Origin: Meridianimarinicoccus sp. MJW13
GTDB lineage: Bacteria; Pseudomonadota; Alphaproteobacteria; Rhodobacterales; Rhodobacteraceae
Assembly: GCF_014901205.1 (NCBI RefSeq)
Contig: NZ_JACNMU010000010.1
Coordinates: forward strand, 62,001 to 126,000
Direction: 5' to 3'
DNA length: 64,000 nt
This document shows positions 40,691 to 49,442 of the stretch, one piece after another. Under the pieces are notes generated by a model, which did no database searches, had not been told where the DNA came from, and worked only from the letters and a program-made list of their open reading frames with translations. Each line of letters starts with the position of its first letter. The first letter of the stretch is position 1. The translations under genes were made by a program, and so were the position numbers.

Positions 40691-41823
40691 GACGCCACCA
40701 CGACGCCGGCATCGTCGGCCCAGCCGACGAAGACCCTGTCATCCCAGGTCAGGTCGTCGTTGTCGCGGGTCAGGTTCGATTGGGTCACGCGGACCCGTTT
40801 GCCGCTGTCCAGGCGCACCTGAAACACCGATGAGTTGCCCATGTAGGCAATCTCGTCGATGGTGCCGGTCACCTTGTTGCGCAGGTCGCTGAGGTTGGAT
40901 TTGCTGATCCGTACCTTCTCGGGGCGCACGGCAACGGCAAGTTTCTGACCTTCAACACCGCTGATGCCATGCGGCACAAAGATGTCGGCACCCAGCTCCT
41001 TTGACGAAATGACCACGTGGTCCTTGCCGTCCTCGATCACCCGTCCGTCGAAGATGTTCACCGACCCGATGAAATCGGCCACGAAACGCGATTGCGGGTA
41101 TTCGTAGATCTCGTGCGGGGTGCCGGTCTGAACGATCTGGCCTGCGGTCATGACGCCGATGCGGCTTGAAAGCGTCATCGCCTCTTCCTGATCGTGGGTG
41201 ACCACGACGAAGGTGACGCCAAGGCTTTCCTGGATCTTGATCAATTCGAACTGGGTTTCCTCGCGCAGCTTCTTGTCCAGCGCGCCCAGAGGTTCGTCCA
41301 GCATCAGCAGCTTGGGTTTCTTGACCAGCGACCGGGCCAGTGCCACCCGCTGACGCTGACCACCGGACAGTTGGTGCGGCTTGCGGGCCGCGAACTGGTC
41401 CATTTGCACCAGGGACAGCATGTCTGTCACGCGCGTGGCGATCTCGTTTTTCGGCAGGCCGTCGCGTTTCAGTCCATAGGCGATGTTCTTTTCCACCGTC
41501 ATGTGCGGGAACAGCGCGTAGGACTGGAACATCATGTTGGTGGGGCGGGCATACGGCGGGATGCCGGCCTGATCCTGGCCGTCGACAATGATCTGGCCGG
41601 ATGTGGGGGTTTCAAACCCCGACAGCATCCGCAGAAGCGTGGACTTGCCGCAGCCGGACCCGCCCAGAAGGCAGAAGATCTCGCCCTTGTAGATATCGAG
41701 CGAGACGTTGTCGACGGCCGTGAAGGCGCCGAACTTCTTGGTGACATTCTTGATCTGCAGGAATGGCGTCGCGTTGGGATCGGCCCAAGGCTTCACGTCG
41801 GTGGTCGGTCGGCCTTCAGACAT
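40687..41823 (-). CDS. potG: Polyamine-type ABC transporter ATP-binding protein
   Basis: 378 residues. Walker A GGSGCGKST at about 53-61, Q-loop MMFQSYALFPHMTV, signature LSGGQRQRVALARSLV, Walker B LLMLDEPLGALD, switch His in VTHDQEEAM; C-terminal TOBE-type domain from about 290 (VAVRPEKVRIS). 66 bp after potF. Energises putrescine or related amine uptake through PotHI. Confidence 0.94.
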   Translation of the reverse strand: MSEGRPTTDVKPWADPNATPFLQIKNVTKKFGAFTAVDNVSLDIYKGEIFCLLGGSGCGKSTLLRMLSGFETPTSGQIIVDGQDQAGIPPYARPTNMMFQSYALFPHMTVEKNIAYGLKRDGLPKNEIATRVTDMLSLVQMDQFAARKPHQLSGGQRQRVALARSLVKKPKLLMLDEPLGALDKKLREETQFELIKIQESLGVTFVVVTHDQEEAMTLSSRIGVMTAGQIVQTGTPHEIYEYPQSRFVADFIGSVNIFDGRVIEDGKDHVVISSKELGADIFVPHGISGVEGQKLAVAVRPEKVRISKSNLSDLRNKVTGTIDEIAYMGNSSVFQVRLDSGKRVRVTQSNLTRDNDDLTWDDRVFVGWADDAGVVVAS

Positions 41824-41889
41824 GGCAGCCCCCTTGGAATTCTGAAATGAGGTGCCGGAGCCCGGTATGGCAAGCTCCGGCAGATGGCA

Positions 41890-42972
41890 TCACTTGCCGG
41901 TCTTGATCGTCGTCCAGGCGCGGGTCAGCGACCGGTCATAGCGCGACGAATGCGGCTTGACCGAGAACAGCTTGGCCCGGATGGCATCCGGAGGATAGAT
42001 GCCGGGATCGTTCTTCACGTCGTCGATCACGAACTCGGTCGCTGCCGTGTTGGGGTTGGCGTAGTAGACGTAGTTGGTGATGTCCGCCACGATCTTCGGC
42101 TCGAGGATGAAGTTGATGAACTTCAGCGCATTCTCGGGGTTGGGGGCATCGTCCGGGATCGCCATCATGTCGAACCCGACCTGACCGCCCTCGGCGGGAA
42201 TCGCGTAGGTCAGGTTGATCCCCTGACCGGCTTCGCTGGCGCGGTCGCGGGCTTGCAGCACATCGCCGGAATAGCCGACCGTAACGCAGATATCGCCATT
42301 GGCCAGGTCGTTGATATACTGCGACGAATGGAAATAGCGGATGTGCGGGCGCACCGACAGCAACAGTTCGGTGGCCTGTTTCAGATCGCCGCTGTCTTCG
42401 GAATTCGGGTCAAGGCCGAGATAGTGCAACGCGGGCGCCATGATCTCGGACGGGCTGTCCAGAACCGCAATCCCGCAATCAGCCAGCTTGGCGGCGGTCT
42501 CCGGGTCGAAGACCATGTCCCAGCTGCCGATCTTGTCGGCGTCGATGCGCGACGACACTTCGTCGATGTTGTAGCCCAGACCCACGGTGTACATCATGTA
42601 CGGCACGCCATAGGTGTTGTCCGGATCGTTGACGGCGATGATCTCCAGGATCTTCGGATCGAGGTTGCCGTAGTTGCTGAGCGCCGCCTTGTCGATTTCC
42701 GCATAGACACCGGCCTGCGCCTGACGCGCCAAGAATTCGACCGACGGCACCACGACGTCATAGCCGCTGGAGCCGGTCAGCATCTTGGCTTCCAGAACCT
42801 CGTTGCTGTCATAGACATCGTAGTTCACCTTGATGCCGGTTGCGGCTTCGAAGTTCGCGATGGTGTCTTCGGCGACATAGTCCGACCAGTGATAGACGTT
42901 AAGCTCGCCTTCCGCCAAGGCCGCGCCGGCGGTCAGGGCAAGTGCAGAGCACGTGATTGCAAGGTTCTTCAT
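41890..42972 (-). CDS. potF: Polyamine-binding periplasmic protein
   Basis: 360 residues with a signal peptide (MKNLAITCSALALTAGAALA). ELNVYHWSDYVAEDTIANFEAATGIKVNYDVYDSNEVLEAKML is the classic PotD/PotF start, with Trp and Asp residues that clamp a diamine; later GVPYMMYTVGLGYN. Located 36 bp after puuB and ahead of potGHI. Putrescine is the simplest ligand given PuuA/PuuB beside it. Confidence 0.93.
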   Translation of the reverse strand: MKNLAITCSALALTAGAALAEGELNVYHWSDYVAEDTIANFEAATGIKVNYDVYDSNEVLEAKMLTGSSGYDVVVPSVEFLARQAQAGVYAEIDKAALSNYGNLDPKILEIIAVNDPDNTYGVPYMMYTVGLGYNIDEVSSRIDADKIGSWDMVFDPETAAKLADCGIAVLDSPSEIMAPALHYLGLDPNSEDSGDLKQATELLLSVRPHIRYFHSSQYINDLANGDICVTVGYSGDVLQARDRASEAGQGINLTYAIPAEGGQVGFDMMAIPDDAPNPENALKFINFILEPKIVADITNYVYYANPNTAATEFVIDDVKNDPGIYPPDAIRAKLFSVKPHSSRYDRSLTRAWTTIKTGK

Positions 42973-43008
42973 AGGTTTCCTCCCTGGAATTCTGAAGATT
43001 TCGGTGTC

Positions 43009-44319
43009 TTAAAGTCCCAACTTGTCGCGCGCCGCGTACCACCACGATCCGACCATCGAATAGGGAACGCGGAACATGCGCCCGCCGGGGAAAGGATACC
43101 ATGGCACGTTCTCGAAGACGTCGAAACGGGTCAGGTCGCCGTCGATGGCTTCGGACAGGATGCGCCCGAACGTGTGCGATCCGGTGACACCGTGGCCGGA
43201 ATAGCCATGTGCGAAATAGGTGTTGGCACCGATCCGGCCCATCTGCGGCACGCGGCTGAAGGACAGCGCGAAGTTGCCGCTCCAGGCATAGTCGATCTTC
43301 ACACCCTTCAGTTGCGGGAACACCTTGTCCATGTTGCCACGCAGTTTGGCTTCGATATCGCGCGGGTCGCTGCCGCCGTAGACCGTGCCGCCGCCGAAAA
43401 GCAGCCGCTTGTCGCCGGACAGGCGATAGTAATCCAGGATATAGCGGATATCCTCGACACAGACGTCGGTCGGGATCAGCGCATTGGCGCGGTCCTCGCC
43501 CAGCGGTTCGGTCGCCATTACCTGCGTTGACACCGGCATCACACGCGATGTCAGCGTCGGGACCACATGGCCGAGATAGGCATTGCCACACAGCACCAGC
43601 GTCTTGCAGGTCATCGTGCCCTTGGCGGTTGTCACCACAGGCCGGGCGGCCTCGGTATCGACATCGGTGACCGGGGACATCTCGTAGATCGTGCCGCCCA
43701 GCTTTTCAAAGGCCGCCGCTTCGCCCAGGGCCAGGTTCAGCGGGTGCATGTGACCCCCGGAATGGTCGATCAGTCCGCCGGCATAAAGGTCGGAATCGAT
43801 GTGCTTGCGCAGTTGATCCTTGTCCAGCATCTCCTGGTTCTTGATGCCGTAGCTGGCCCAGAGGTTCATCCGGTCTTCCAGCTCGCGCATATGCGCCTTG
43901 GTCAGGCCGGTGAAGATGTTGCCATCTTTCAGATCGCATTGGATGTCATAGGTCTTGACCCGCTCGCGGATAATCTCGCCGCCTTCCTGCACCAGACCGG
44001 CGACAAAGGTGGCGGTGTCCTGACCATAGCGTTTCTTGATCGTTTGCAGGCTGGCGTTCAGCCCGTTGACGATCTGGCCGCCATTGCGCCCCGACGCGCC
44101 CCAGCCGACGCGGGCGCCTTCGATGATCGCGACCTTGTAGCCTTTTTCAACAAGGTGAAGGCCGGTCGACAGCCCGCTGTAGCCCGCGCCGATGATGCAG
44201 ACGTCGATCTCGTTGCTGCCGGACAGTTCCGGGCGGTCGGGCGAGGCATTGGCCGACGCCGCGTAGTAGCTTGTGGTATGGCTGCCGTCGCCGGCATAGG
44301 GGTGCGCCATCGCGTTCAT
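43009..44319 (-). CDS. puuB: FAD-dependent gamma-glutamylputrescine oxidase type amine oxidase
   Basis: 436 residues from ATG 44319, which overlaps the puuA stop by one base (TGATG); a GTG directly before it (44322) is also in frame. DAO-fold FAD site: DVCIIGAGYSGLSTGLHLVEKGYKVAIIEGARVGWGASGRNGGQI. PuuB oxidises gamma-glutamylputrescine to the aldehyde with release of H2O2 and ammonia. Follows glutamate-ligating PuuA and precedes the transporter, matching the Puu pathway order of reactions. Confidence 0.9.
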   Translation of the reverse strand: MNAMAHPYAGDGSHTTSYYAASANASPDRPELSGSNEIDVCIIGAGYSGLSTGLHLVEKGYKVAIIEGARVGWGASGRNGGQIVNGLNASLQTIKKRYGQDTATFVAGLVQEGGEIIRERVKTYDIQCDLKDGNIFTGLTKAHMRELEDRMNLWASYGIKNQEMLDKDQLRKHIDSDLYAGGLIDHSGGHMHPLNLALGEAAAFEKLGGTIYEMSPVTDVDTEAARPVVTTAKGTMTCKTLVLCGNAYLGHVVPTLTSRVMPVSTQVMATEPLGEDRANALIPTDVCVEDIRYILDYYRLSGDKRLLFGGGTVYGGSDPRDIEAKLRGNMDKVFPQLKGVKIDYAWSGNFALSFSRVPQMGRIGANTYFAHGYSGHGVTGSHTFGRILSEAIDGDLTRFDVFENVPWYPFPGGRMFRVPYSMVGSWWYAARDKLGL

Positions 44320-45668
44320 CACACGACCTCCAGATAAGAGTGAATTTCAAAGTCGGTTACATGGCGCGCGAACCGCTGGAGTTCCTGCGCCTTGCATTCC
44401 ACCAGCATCTTCTGAAGCCGCTTGGAAAAGACCTGGGGCACGTGCTGCCCGCGCTTGAAGGCATCAATCGCACTGGCCCAGTCCAGCGGCAGATACGGCA
44501 GATCGCGCTGGTAGACATCGCCGACGATCGGGTCGGCGGGGACCATCTTCTGTTCGATACCGACAAGCGCGCCGCCAAGAACGCTGGTCAGCATGAGATA
44601 GGGGTTGGCGTCCGCGCCCGCGACCCGGTGTTCGATCCGGCGCGCCTTGTGGTTGCCGCCGGGAATACGGATCGCCGCGGTGCGGTTCTCATAGCCCCAA
44701 GCGACGCTGGTCGGCGCATGCGCCCCCGGCATCAGGCGACGAAACGAATTCTCGTGCGGTGCGAAGGTCAGGCTGTTTTCCTGCATCGTCGCCAGCAGAC
44801 CGGCAACGGCATTCAGCATCACGTCGGTGCCCTCTTCGCCGCCGTTGTCAAAGACGTTCTCGCCGGCCTCGTTTACCAGCGAGAAATGCACATGCATGCC
44901 GCTGCCGGCCCGGTTGCCATAGGGTTTGGCCATGAAGGTCGCCGCAAAGCCGTGCTTGCGGGCGACGCCGCGCACCAGCCGCTTGAACAGGATCGCATCA
45001 TCCGCCGCGCGCAGCGGGTCGGCGACATGCATGAGGTTGATCTCGAACTGCCCGGCGCCGTTTTCCGAGATCGCCGCATCGGCGGGAATGCCCTGGGCCG
45101 CGCAGGCGTCATAGACATCGTTCAGAAAGCCGTCGAAATGCTGCAACTCGTCGATGGACAGGACGCCATCGGAATCCAGCCGTTTGCCGGTGACCGGCGA
45201 CAGCGGCGCTTCGGGGCGGTCGCTTGTGGGATCACAGAGATAGAATTCCAGTTCGGTGGCCACCACGGGCGTCAGCCCCAGGGCCTTGTAGCGGTCGACC
45301 ACGTTCCCCAACGCGCGGCGGGGATCGCCCGCAAACGGCGTGCCGTCCTCTTGCCGCATCCACAGCATCGCCATTGCGGTCGGGCGGTCGGTCCATGTGA
45401 TCGGCAGAAGGTCACGCCCGGTGAAGTCGCACAGGCCATCGCTGTCGCCGGTTTCGAAGACCAGTTCGCTGCCCTCGATATCCTCGCCCCAGATATCCAC
45501 GCCGGTGACCGACAGCGGCATCCGGATGCTGCCGTCGATGACCTTGTCGGCCTGATCCACCGGAACCCGTTTGCCGCGCAGGGTGCCGTTCAGATCGCAG
45601 ACGCAGGCAAAGATCGACTCGATCTCGGGGCGTTCTGCCAGCCATTGGGTCATGTCTTGGTTTGGCAT
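44319..45668 (-). CDS. puuA: Glutamine-synthetase-family gamma-glutamyl-polyamine synthetase
   Basis: 449 residues from ATG 45668 with GAGGACCG upstream. GS fold: N-terminal beta-grasp (IFACVCDLNGTLRGKRVP), then ENGAGQFEINLMHVADPLRAADDAILFKRLVRGVARKHG and FMAKPYGNRAGSGMHVHFSL with metal Glu and His, and RRLMPGAHAPTSVAWGYENRTAAIRIPGG. This is the GlnA3/PuuA branch, not the housekeeping GlnA. First gene of the leftward operon; ligates glutamate to putrescine or another amine with ATP. Divergent from the GntR gene with operator boxes between. Confidence 0.9.
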   Translation of the reverse strand: MPNQDMTQWLAERPEIESIFACVCDLNGTLRGKRVPVDQADKVIDGSIRMPLSVTGVDIWGEDIEGSELVFETGDSDGLCDFTGRDLLPITWTDRPTAMAMLWMRQEDGTPFAGDPRRALGNVVDRYKALGLTPVVATELEFYLCDPTSDRPEAPLSPVTGKRLDSDGVLSIDELQHFDGFLNDVYDACAAQGIPADAAISENGAGQFEINLMHVADPLRAADDAILFKRLVRGVARKHGFAATFMAKPYGNRAGSGMHVHFSLVNEAGENVFDNGGEEGTDVMLNAVAGLLATMQENSLTFAPHENSFRRLMPGAHAPTSVAWGYENRTAAIRIPGGNHKARRIEHRVAGADANPYLMLTSVLGGALVGIEQKMVPADPIVGDVYQRDLPYLPLDWASAIDAFKRGQHVPQVFSKRLQKMLVECKAQELQRFARHVTDFEIHSYLEVV

Positions 45669-45697
45669 CTTCGGTCCTCGGCGATGGGGCGGGTAAT

Positions 45698-45710
45698 TTG
45701 TGATATCATT
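45698..45710. promoter_or_regulatory. GntR-type operator box in front of puuA
   Basis: TTGTGATATCATT, centred on the palindrome TGATATCA, 30 bp upstream of the puuA start. Identical 13-mer at 46596-46608 ahead of the aldehyde dehydrogenase. Confidence 0.6.
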
Positions 45711-45761
45711 TATATCTTTTAGATTTCTTTTAGGCCTTGTGTCAACTTTTTTTTCAAATAC

Positions 45762-45769
45762 TATCACAA
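45762..45769. promoter_or_regulatory. Half operator box near the GntR gene start
   Basis: TATCACAA, the reverse complement of TTGTGATA, 14 bases before the first possible GntR start at 45784. Suggests autoregulation by the same protein that binds the other boxes. Confidence 0.4.
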
Positions 45770-45795
45770 TATGGAATTTCTAAGTGGATAGGGTC

Positions 45796-46503
45796 ATGAC
45801 CAAGCACCGACAACTGGACGTCCCCGAAATTCCCATGCGGGACGATCTCACCATCCAGGAACATGTCTATGAACGCCTGCGGTATGCGATCATGGTCGGC
45901 GCGTTTCCTCCGGGAACCAATCTGACCATGCGCGGCCTGGCCGAAGCGATGGGGCTCAGCCCGACGCCGATCCGCGAGGCGGTGCGTCGGCTGAGTTCGG
46001 AACACGCCATCGAAGTGCTGCAGAATCGACGGATGACGGTGCCGGAGATGACGCTAGGACGCTTCGAGGAATTGCTGGCCCTGCGGGTTGCGCTGGAAGT
46101 CCACGCGGCAGAGCGATCCCTTCCCTATGTATCTAACATTATTATAGAAAATATGGAATCCATCGACCTGGAGATGGATGCCGCCCTGACCCGAAACGAC
46201 CTCGACCGGCTGACGATCCTGAACCAGGACTTCCACAGGGCGCTCTACATGACCAACCCGCACCAGGTGTCGATGCCGGTCATCGAAAGTGTGTGGTTGC
46301 AGATGGGACCGTTTCAGCGGCAGGTCATCGAGAACGTCAAGGACTACTACAAGGTGGACCGCCACAAGGAGATCCTGGACGCTCTTCGGGCGCGCGATGT
46401 GGCGGCACTTGTGATCGCCACCGAAAGCGACATCCGTGAAGGCATGAGCCGCAGCGGGCGCCAGCAACTGACTCAATCCCACCCGGATGGCCACGCGGCC
46501 TGA
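45796..46503 (+). CDS. GntR-family (FCD-type) transcriptional regulator
   Basis: 235 residues from ATG 45796; an in-frame GTG at 45784 is an alternative, and neither has a clear ribosome site. Winged helix at about 20-85 (VYERLRYAIMVGAFPPGTNLTMRGLAEAMGLSPTPIREAVRRLSSEHAI) then an all-helical FCD effector domain with DLDRLTILNQDFHRALYM, DYYKVDRHKEILDALRARD. Divergent from puuA and followed by an aldehyde dehydrogenase gene. It probably binds TTGTGATATCATT boxes at 45698 and 46596, and so replaces PuuR as local controller of the polyamine module. Confidence 0.9.
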   Translation: MTKHRQLDVPEIPMRDDLTIQEHVYERLRYAIMVGAFPPGTNLTMRGLAEAMGLSPTPIREAVRRLSSEHAIEVLQNRRMTVPEMTLGRFEELLALRVALEVHAAERSLPYVSNIIIENMESIDLEMDAALTRNDLDRLTILNQDFHRALYMTNPHQVSMPVIESVWLQMGPFQRQVIENVKDYYKVDRHKEILDALRARDVAALVIATESDIREGMSRSGRQQLTQSHPDGHAA

Positions 46504-46595
46504 TCCAGCGGTGCGGTCGATCGTCGGGTGATTATGCTGCGGTTGCACGGTATATCGCGGCGATACGACGGGGCAGCGTACAGATGCTTGACTTT

Positions 46596-46608
46596 TTGTG
46601 ATATCATT
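46596..46608. promoter_or_regulatory. GntR-type operator box in front of the aldehyde dehydrogenase, copy 1
   Basis: TTGTGATATCATT, identical to the box before puuA, 40 bp upstream of the GTG start. A related GATATCAT lies 12 bases further on. Confidence 0.6.
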
Positions 46609-46619
46609 AGAATATACGA

Positions 46620-46627
46620 GATATCAT
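46620..46627. promoter_or_regulatory. GntR-type operator box, copy 2
   Basis: GATATCAT, immediately upstream of the AAAGGAG ribosome site of the aldehyde dehydrogenase gene, so binding here would block transcription start or elongation. Confidence 0.45.
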
Positions 46628-46648
46628 AAAGCTTGAAAGGAGTCGCCC

Positions 46649-48154
46649 GTGTCTGACCTGTCAAAGATCGACTGGCACGAGAAAGCCGCAGCCCTCAGCA
46701 TCCGCGGGCAAATGCTGATCGACGGCCAACTGGTGGATGCCGCTTCGGGCAAGACCTTCGCTTCGATCAGCCCGATCGATGGCCGGCACCTCGCGGACGT
46801 GGCGTGCGGCGATGTCGAGGATGTCGACAAGGCGGTGTCAGCCGCCCGACGGGCTTTCGAAGATGGCCGCTGGTCCGCGCGTCCGCCGGCCGAGCGCAAG
46901 CTGACGCTGCGCCGGTTTGCCGACCTGCTGCGGGCGCACCGCGATGAACTGGCGCTTCTGGAAACCATCGACATGGGCAAGCCGATCGCCGACAGCACCA
47001 CGATCGATACCCGCGCCGTCGCCAATTGCTTCGACTGGTACGGAGAGGCGATCGACAAGATCTATGATGAGATCGCCCCAACCGCACCGGGCACTGTCGC
47101 CATGGTGACCAAGGAACCGCTGGGCGTCGTGGCTGCGGTTGTACCGTGGAACTTCCCGATGGTCATGGCCGCGTGGAAAGTCGCGCCCGCGCTGGCGACC
47201 GGGAACTCGGTGATCCTGAAACCGGCCGAACAGTCGTCGCTGTCGGCCATCCGGCTGGCGGAACTGGCGCTGGAAGCCGGCATCCCGCCCGGTGTGTTCA
47301 ACGTCGTGACCGGCGACGGGCCGGCGGTGGGCCGCGCGCTGGGTCTGCACATGGATGTGGACGGCCTGTTCTTCACCGGCTCGACGCCGGTCGGCAAGTT
47401 CTTCATGGAATACTCGGCCCAGTCCAACCTTAAACGGCTTGGCCTGGAACTTGGCGGGAAAAGCCCGAACATCATCCTGTCGAGCTATCGCGACACGGTG
47501 CATGCGGCCACGACCTCGGCGCATTCGGCCTTCTTCAATCAGGGCGAGATGTGTACCTGCCCCAGCCGGCTGATTGTCGAACGCGCGATCCACGAGCAGG
47601 TCGTCGAAACCCTTGTCGAGATCGCCAAGAGCTATCAGCCGGGCGACCCGCTTGACCCGTCTACCAACATGGGGGCGATGGTGGACGCACGTCACACCGA
47701 ACGTGTCCTGCAGTTTGTCGACTACGCGGCACAGGATGGTGCCGATCTGGCGACGGGTGGCGCGCGCGTGCGCCAGGAAACCGGTGGGTGCTATATCCAG
47801 CCGACGATCTTCGACAACGCGTCCAATGCCATGCGGATCGCGCAGGAGGAAATCTTCGGCCCCATGTTGACGGTGATCCCCGTCGACGGCGTTGACGAAG
47901 CCATCAAGGTCGCGAACGACAGTTGCTACGGGCTGGCCTCGGCGGTCTGGACCGACGATCTGTCGACGGCGCACAAGGTGTCGAAGGGCATTCGCGCCGG
48001 TCTGGTCTATGTCAACTGCTACGACTGCGATGACCTGACCACACCGTTCGGCGGCTTCAAGGAATCCGGCATCGGGCGGGACAAGTCGCTGCATGCGCTC
48101 GACAAGTACGTGGAACTGAAGACCACCTGGATGAACGTTGCCGGCCGGCCCTGA
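46649..48154 (+). CDS. puuC: Aldehyde dehydrogenase (gamma-glutamyl-aminobutyraldehyde dehydrogenase type)
   Basis: 501 residues from GTG 46649, with AAAGGAG 6 bases upstream. NAD-dependent ALDH fold: GVVAAVVPWNFPMVMAAWKVAPALATGNSVILKPAEQ, GSTPVGKFF, catalytic Glu267 (LELGGKSPN) and Cys302 (FFNQGEMCTCPSR). In the Puu pathway this oxidises the aldehyde formed by PuuB. It may also act on glutaric semialdehyde from the transaminase at 26 kb, since no other such enzyme is in the window. Confidence 0.9.
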   Translation: MSDLSKIDWHEKAAALSIRGQMLIDGQLVDAASGKTFASISPIDGRHLADVACGDVEDVDKAVSAARRAFEDGRWSARPPAERKLTLRRFADLLRAHRDELALLETIDMGKPIADSTTIDTRAVANCFDWYGEAIDKIYDEIAPTAPGTVAMVTKEPLGVVAAVVPWNFPMVMAAWKVAPALATGNSVILKPAEQSSLSAIRLAELALEAGIPPGVFNVVTGDGPAVGRALGLHMDVDGLFFTGSTPVGKFFMEYSAQSNLKRLGLELGGKSPNIILSSYRDTVHAATTSAHSAFFNQGEMCTCPSRLIVERAIHEQVVETLVEIAKSYQPGDPLDPSTNMGAMVDARHTERVLQFVDYAAQDGADLATGGARVRQETGGCYIQPTIFDNASNAMRIAQEEIFGPMLTVIPVDGVDEAIKVANDSCYGLASAVWTDDLSTAHKVSKGIRAGLVYVNCYDCDDLTTPFGGFKESGIGRDKSLHALDKYVELKTTWMNVAGRP

Positions 48155-48213
48155 GGGCCGACCGACAACGAGGCTCGGTCTTTCGAGCTGGGGTGTTTTC
48201 TGGATGCAAGGGT

Positions 48214-48239
48214 GCGCGCGTCCCTCAAGGGACAGCGCG
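48214..48239. terminator. Hairpin between convergent aldehyde dehydrogenase and livK genes
   Basis: GTCCC / GGGAC around a TCAA loop with GC-rich flanks that can extend pairing (CGCG and GCGCG with a bulge). No T run; a weak candidate for termination in either direction. Confidence 0.35.
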
Positions 48240-48255
48240 AACCCGTCGTGTCAAC

Positions 48256-49431
48256 TCAGTTCCGACCCAGCAGAACGTCCAGCGGCACCGGTGTCGAGAT
48301 CGTCCACTGGTCCACTTGCGCTGGGGCGCCATCAGTGATCTCGATGATCTGCATTTCCGCCGTGTTCTGGTGGTGAAGCTCGCTGCTGAACGACCGGGGT
48401 CCGAAGGCCGTCGGCTCGTTCTGCATCTTCTCAAGCTCTGCCGTGACCTCGGCGCCATCAAGCGTACCGGCCCGTTCCACGGCCTTGGCCCACAGGTCGA
48501 TCAGGACGTAGCCCGGATAGGCATAGGAGCTTGAAGGCCGCGCGCCTGTCGCCTTTTCATAGGCGAGATTGAAGTCTTCGACTGCGGGGCGCGGATCGTC
48601 GCCATAGATCGAACCCTGGACCGGCACCACGAAGCCCGACAGATCCGGCGTTGCATCAAGCCAGTAGGAGCCATCGACCGCCGAGCCGTTGAGGATCAGC
48701 GAATTGATGCCTGCAGCCCGGATTTGGCGCACTGCCGAGGCCGCGCCGGGGATATAGGAGCACAGCATGATCACGTCCGGTTCGGTCGGCAGGGCCTTGA
48801 TCCGGGTGATTTGGCTGGCAATCGAGGCGTCGTCGTTCTTGAAGGTGTCGCGCCCGACGATCTCGGTCCCGTCAAGCTGCGGGAACATCCAGTCAAAGCC
48901 GCTGCAGATGCCCTTGTTGTATTCGATGGTGGTGTCCAGCAGCACATAGCCGGTCTTGGCATCGCGCTTGGCGTTGCTCCATTCCGCCATGGTGGCGCCT
49001 TGCACCGCAGCCAGCACCGAGCCAGAGAAGGCCAGCGGGCCGACGCCCTGGATCCCGGCCTTCACATCCTCGGCACACAGGAAGAATGACACCATGCCCT
49101 CGGCTTCGGCCGAAAGGGCGGCGGGGGCGCCGAAATCATAGTCGCAGCTCACGACCATCATGTCGGCGCCGTCGTCGATCACCTGAAGCCCGGCCTTGGC
49201 CGATTGCTGTCGGTCGGTCTTCGTATCGGCCTCGACCCATTGGATCTGCCGCCCGAGCAGCCCGCCGTTGGCGTTGATCTCGTCGATCCGGATCTTGGCG
49301 GCGGTGGCCGCGGGTGTGTCGTAGGCTTCCATCCAGCCGGATTTCGCGATTGCGAAACCGATGGTGATGTCGTCGGCCATGGCGGGCAGCGCCAGGGCGG
49401 CGACAGCCGATGCAAGTGCAAGTCGTTTCAC
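48256..49431 (-). CDS. livK: Branched-chain/amide-type ABC transporter substrate-binding protein
   Basis: 391 residues from GTG 49431; GAGGAG lies about ten bases upstream. Signal peptide (start codon then KRLALASAVAALALPAMA), then a Peripla_BP_6 domain DDITIGFAIAKSGWMEAYDTPAATAAKIRIDEINANGGLLGRQIQWVEADTKTD. Final gene of hyuBA-livGFHMK operon; likely binds the substrate that HyuAB hydrolyses (a cyclic amide or urea-like compound) rather than leucine. Confidence 0.88.
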   Translation of the reverse strand: MKRLALASAVAALALPAMADDITIGFAIAKSGWMEAYDTPAATAAKIRIDEINANGGLLGRQIQWVEADTKTDRQQSAKAGLQVIDDGADMMVVSCDYDFGAPAALSAEAEGMVSFFLCAEDVKAGIQGVGPLAFSGSVLAAVQGATMAEWSNAKRDAKTGYVLLDTTIEYNKGICSGFDWMFPQLDGTEIVGRDTFKNDDASIASQITRIKALPTEPDVIMLCSYIPGAASAVRQIRAAGINSLILNGSAVDGSYWLDATPDLSGFVVPVQGSIYGDDPRPAVEDFNLAYEKATGARPSSSYAYPGYVLIDLWAKAVERAGTLDGAEVTAELEKMQNEPTAFGPRSFSSELHHQNTAEMQIIEITDGAPAQVDQWTISTPVPLDVLLGRN

Positions 49432-49442
49432 AGAGATTCTCC

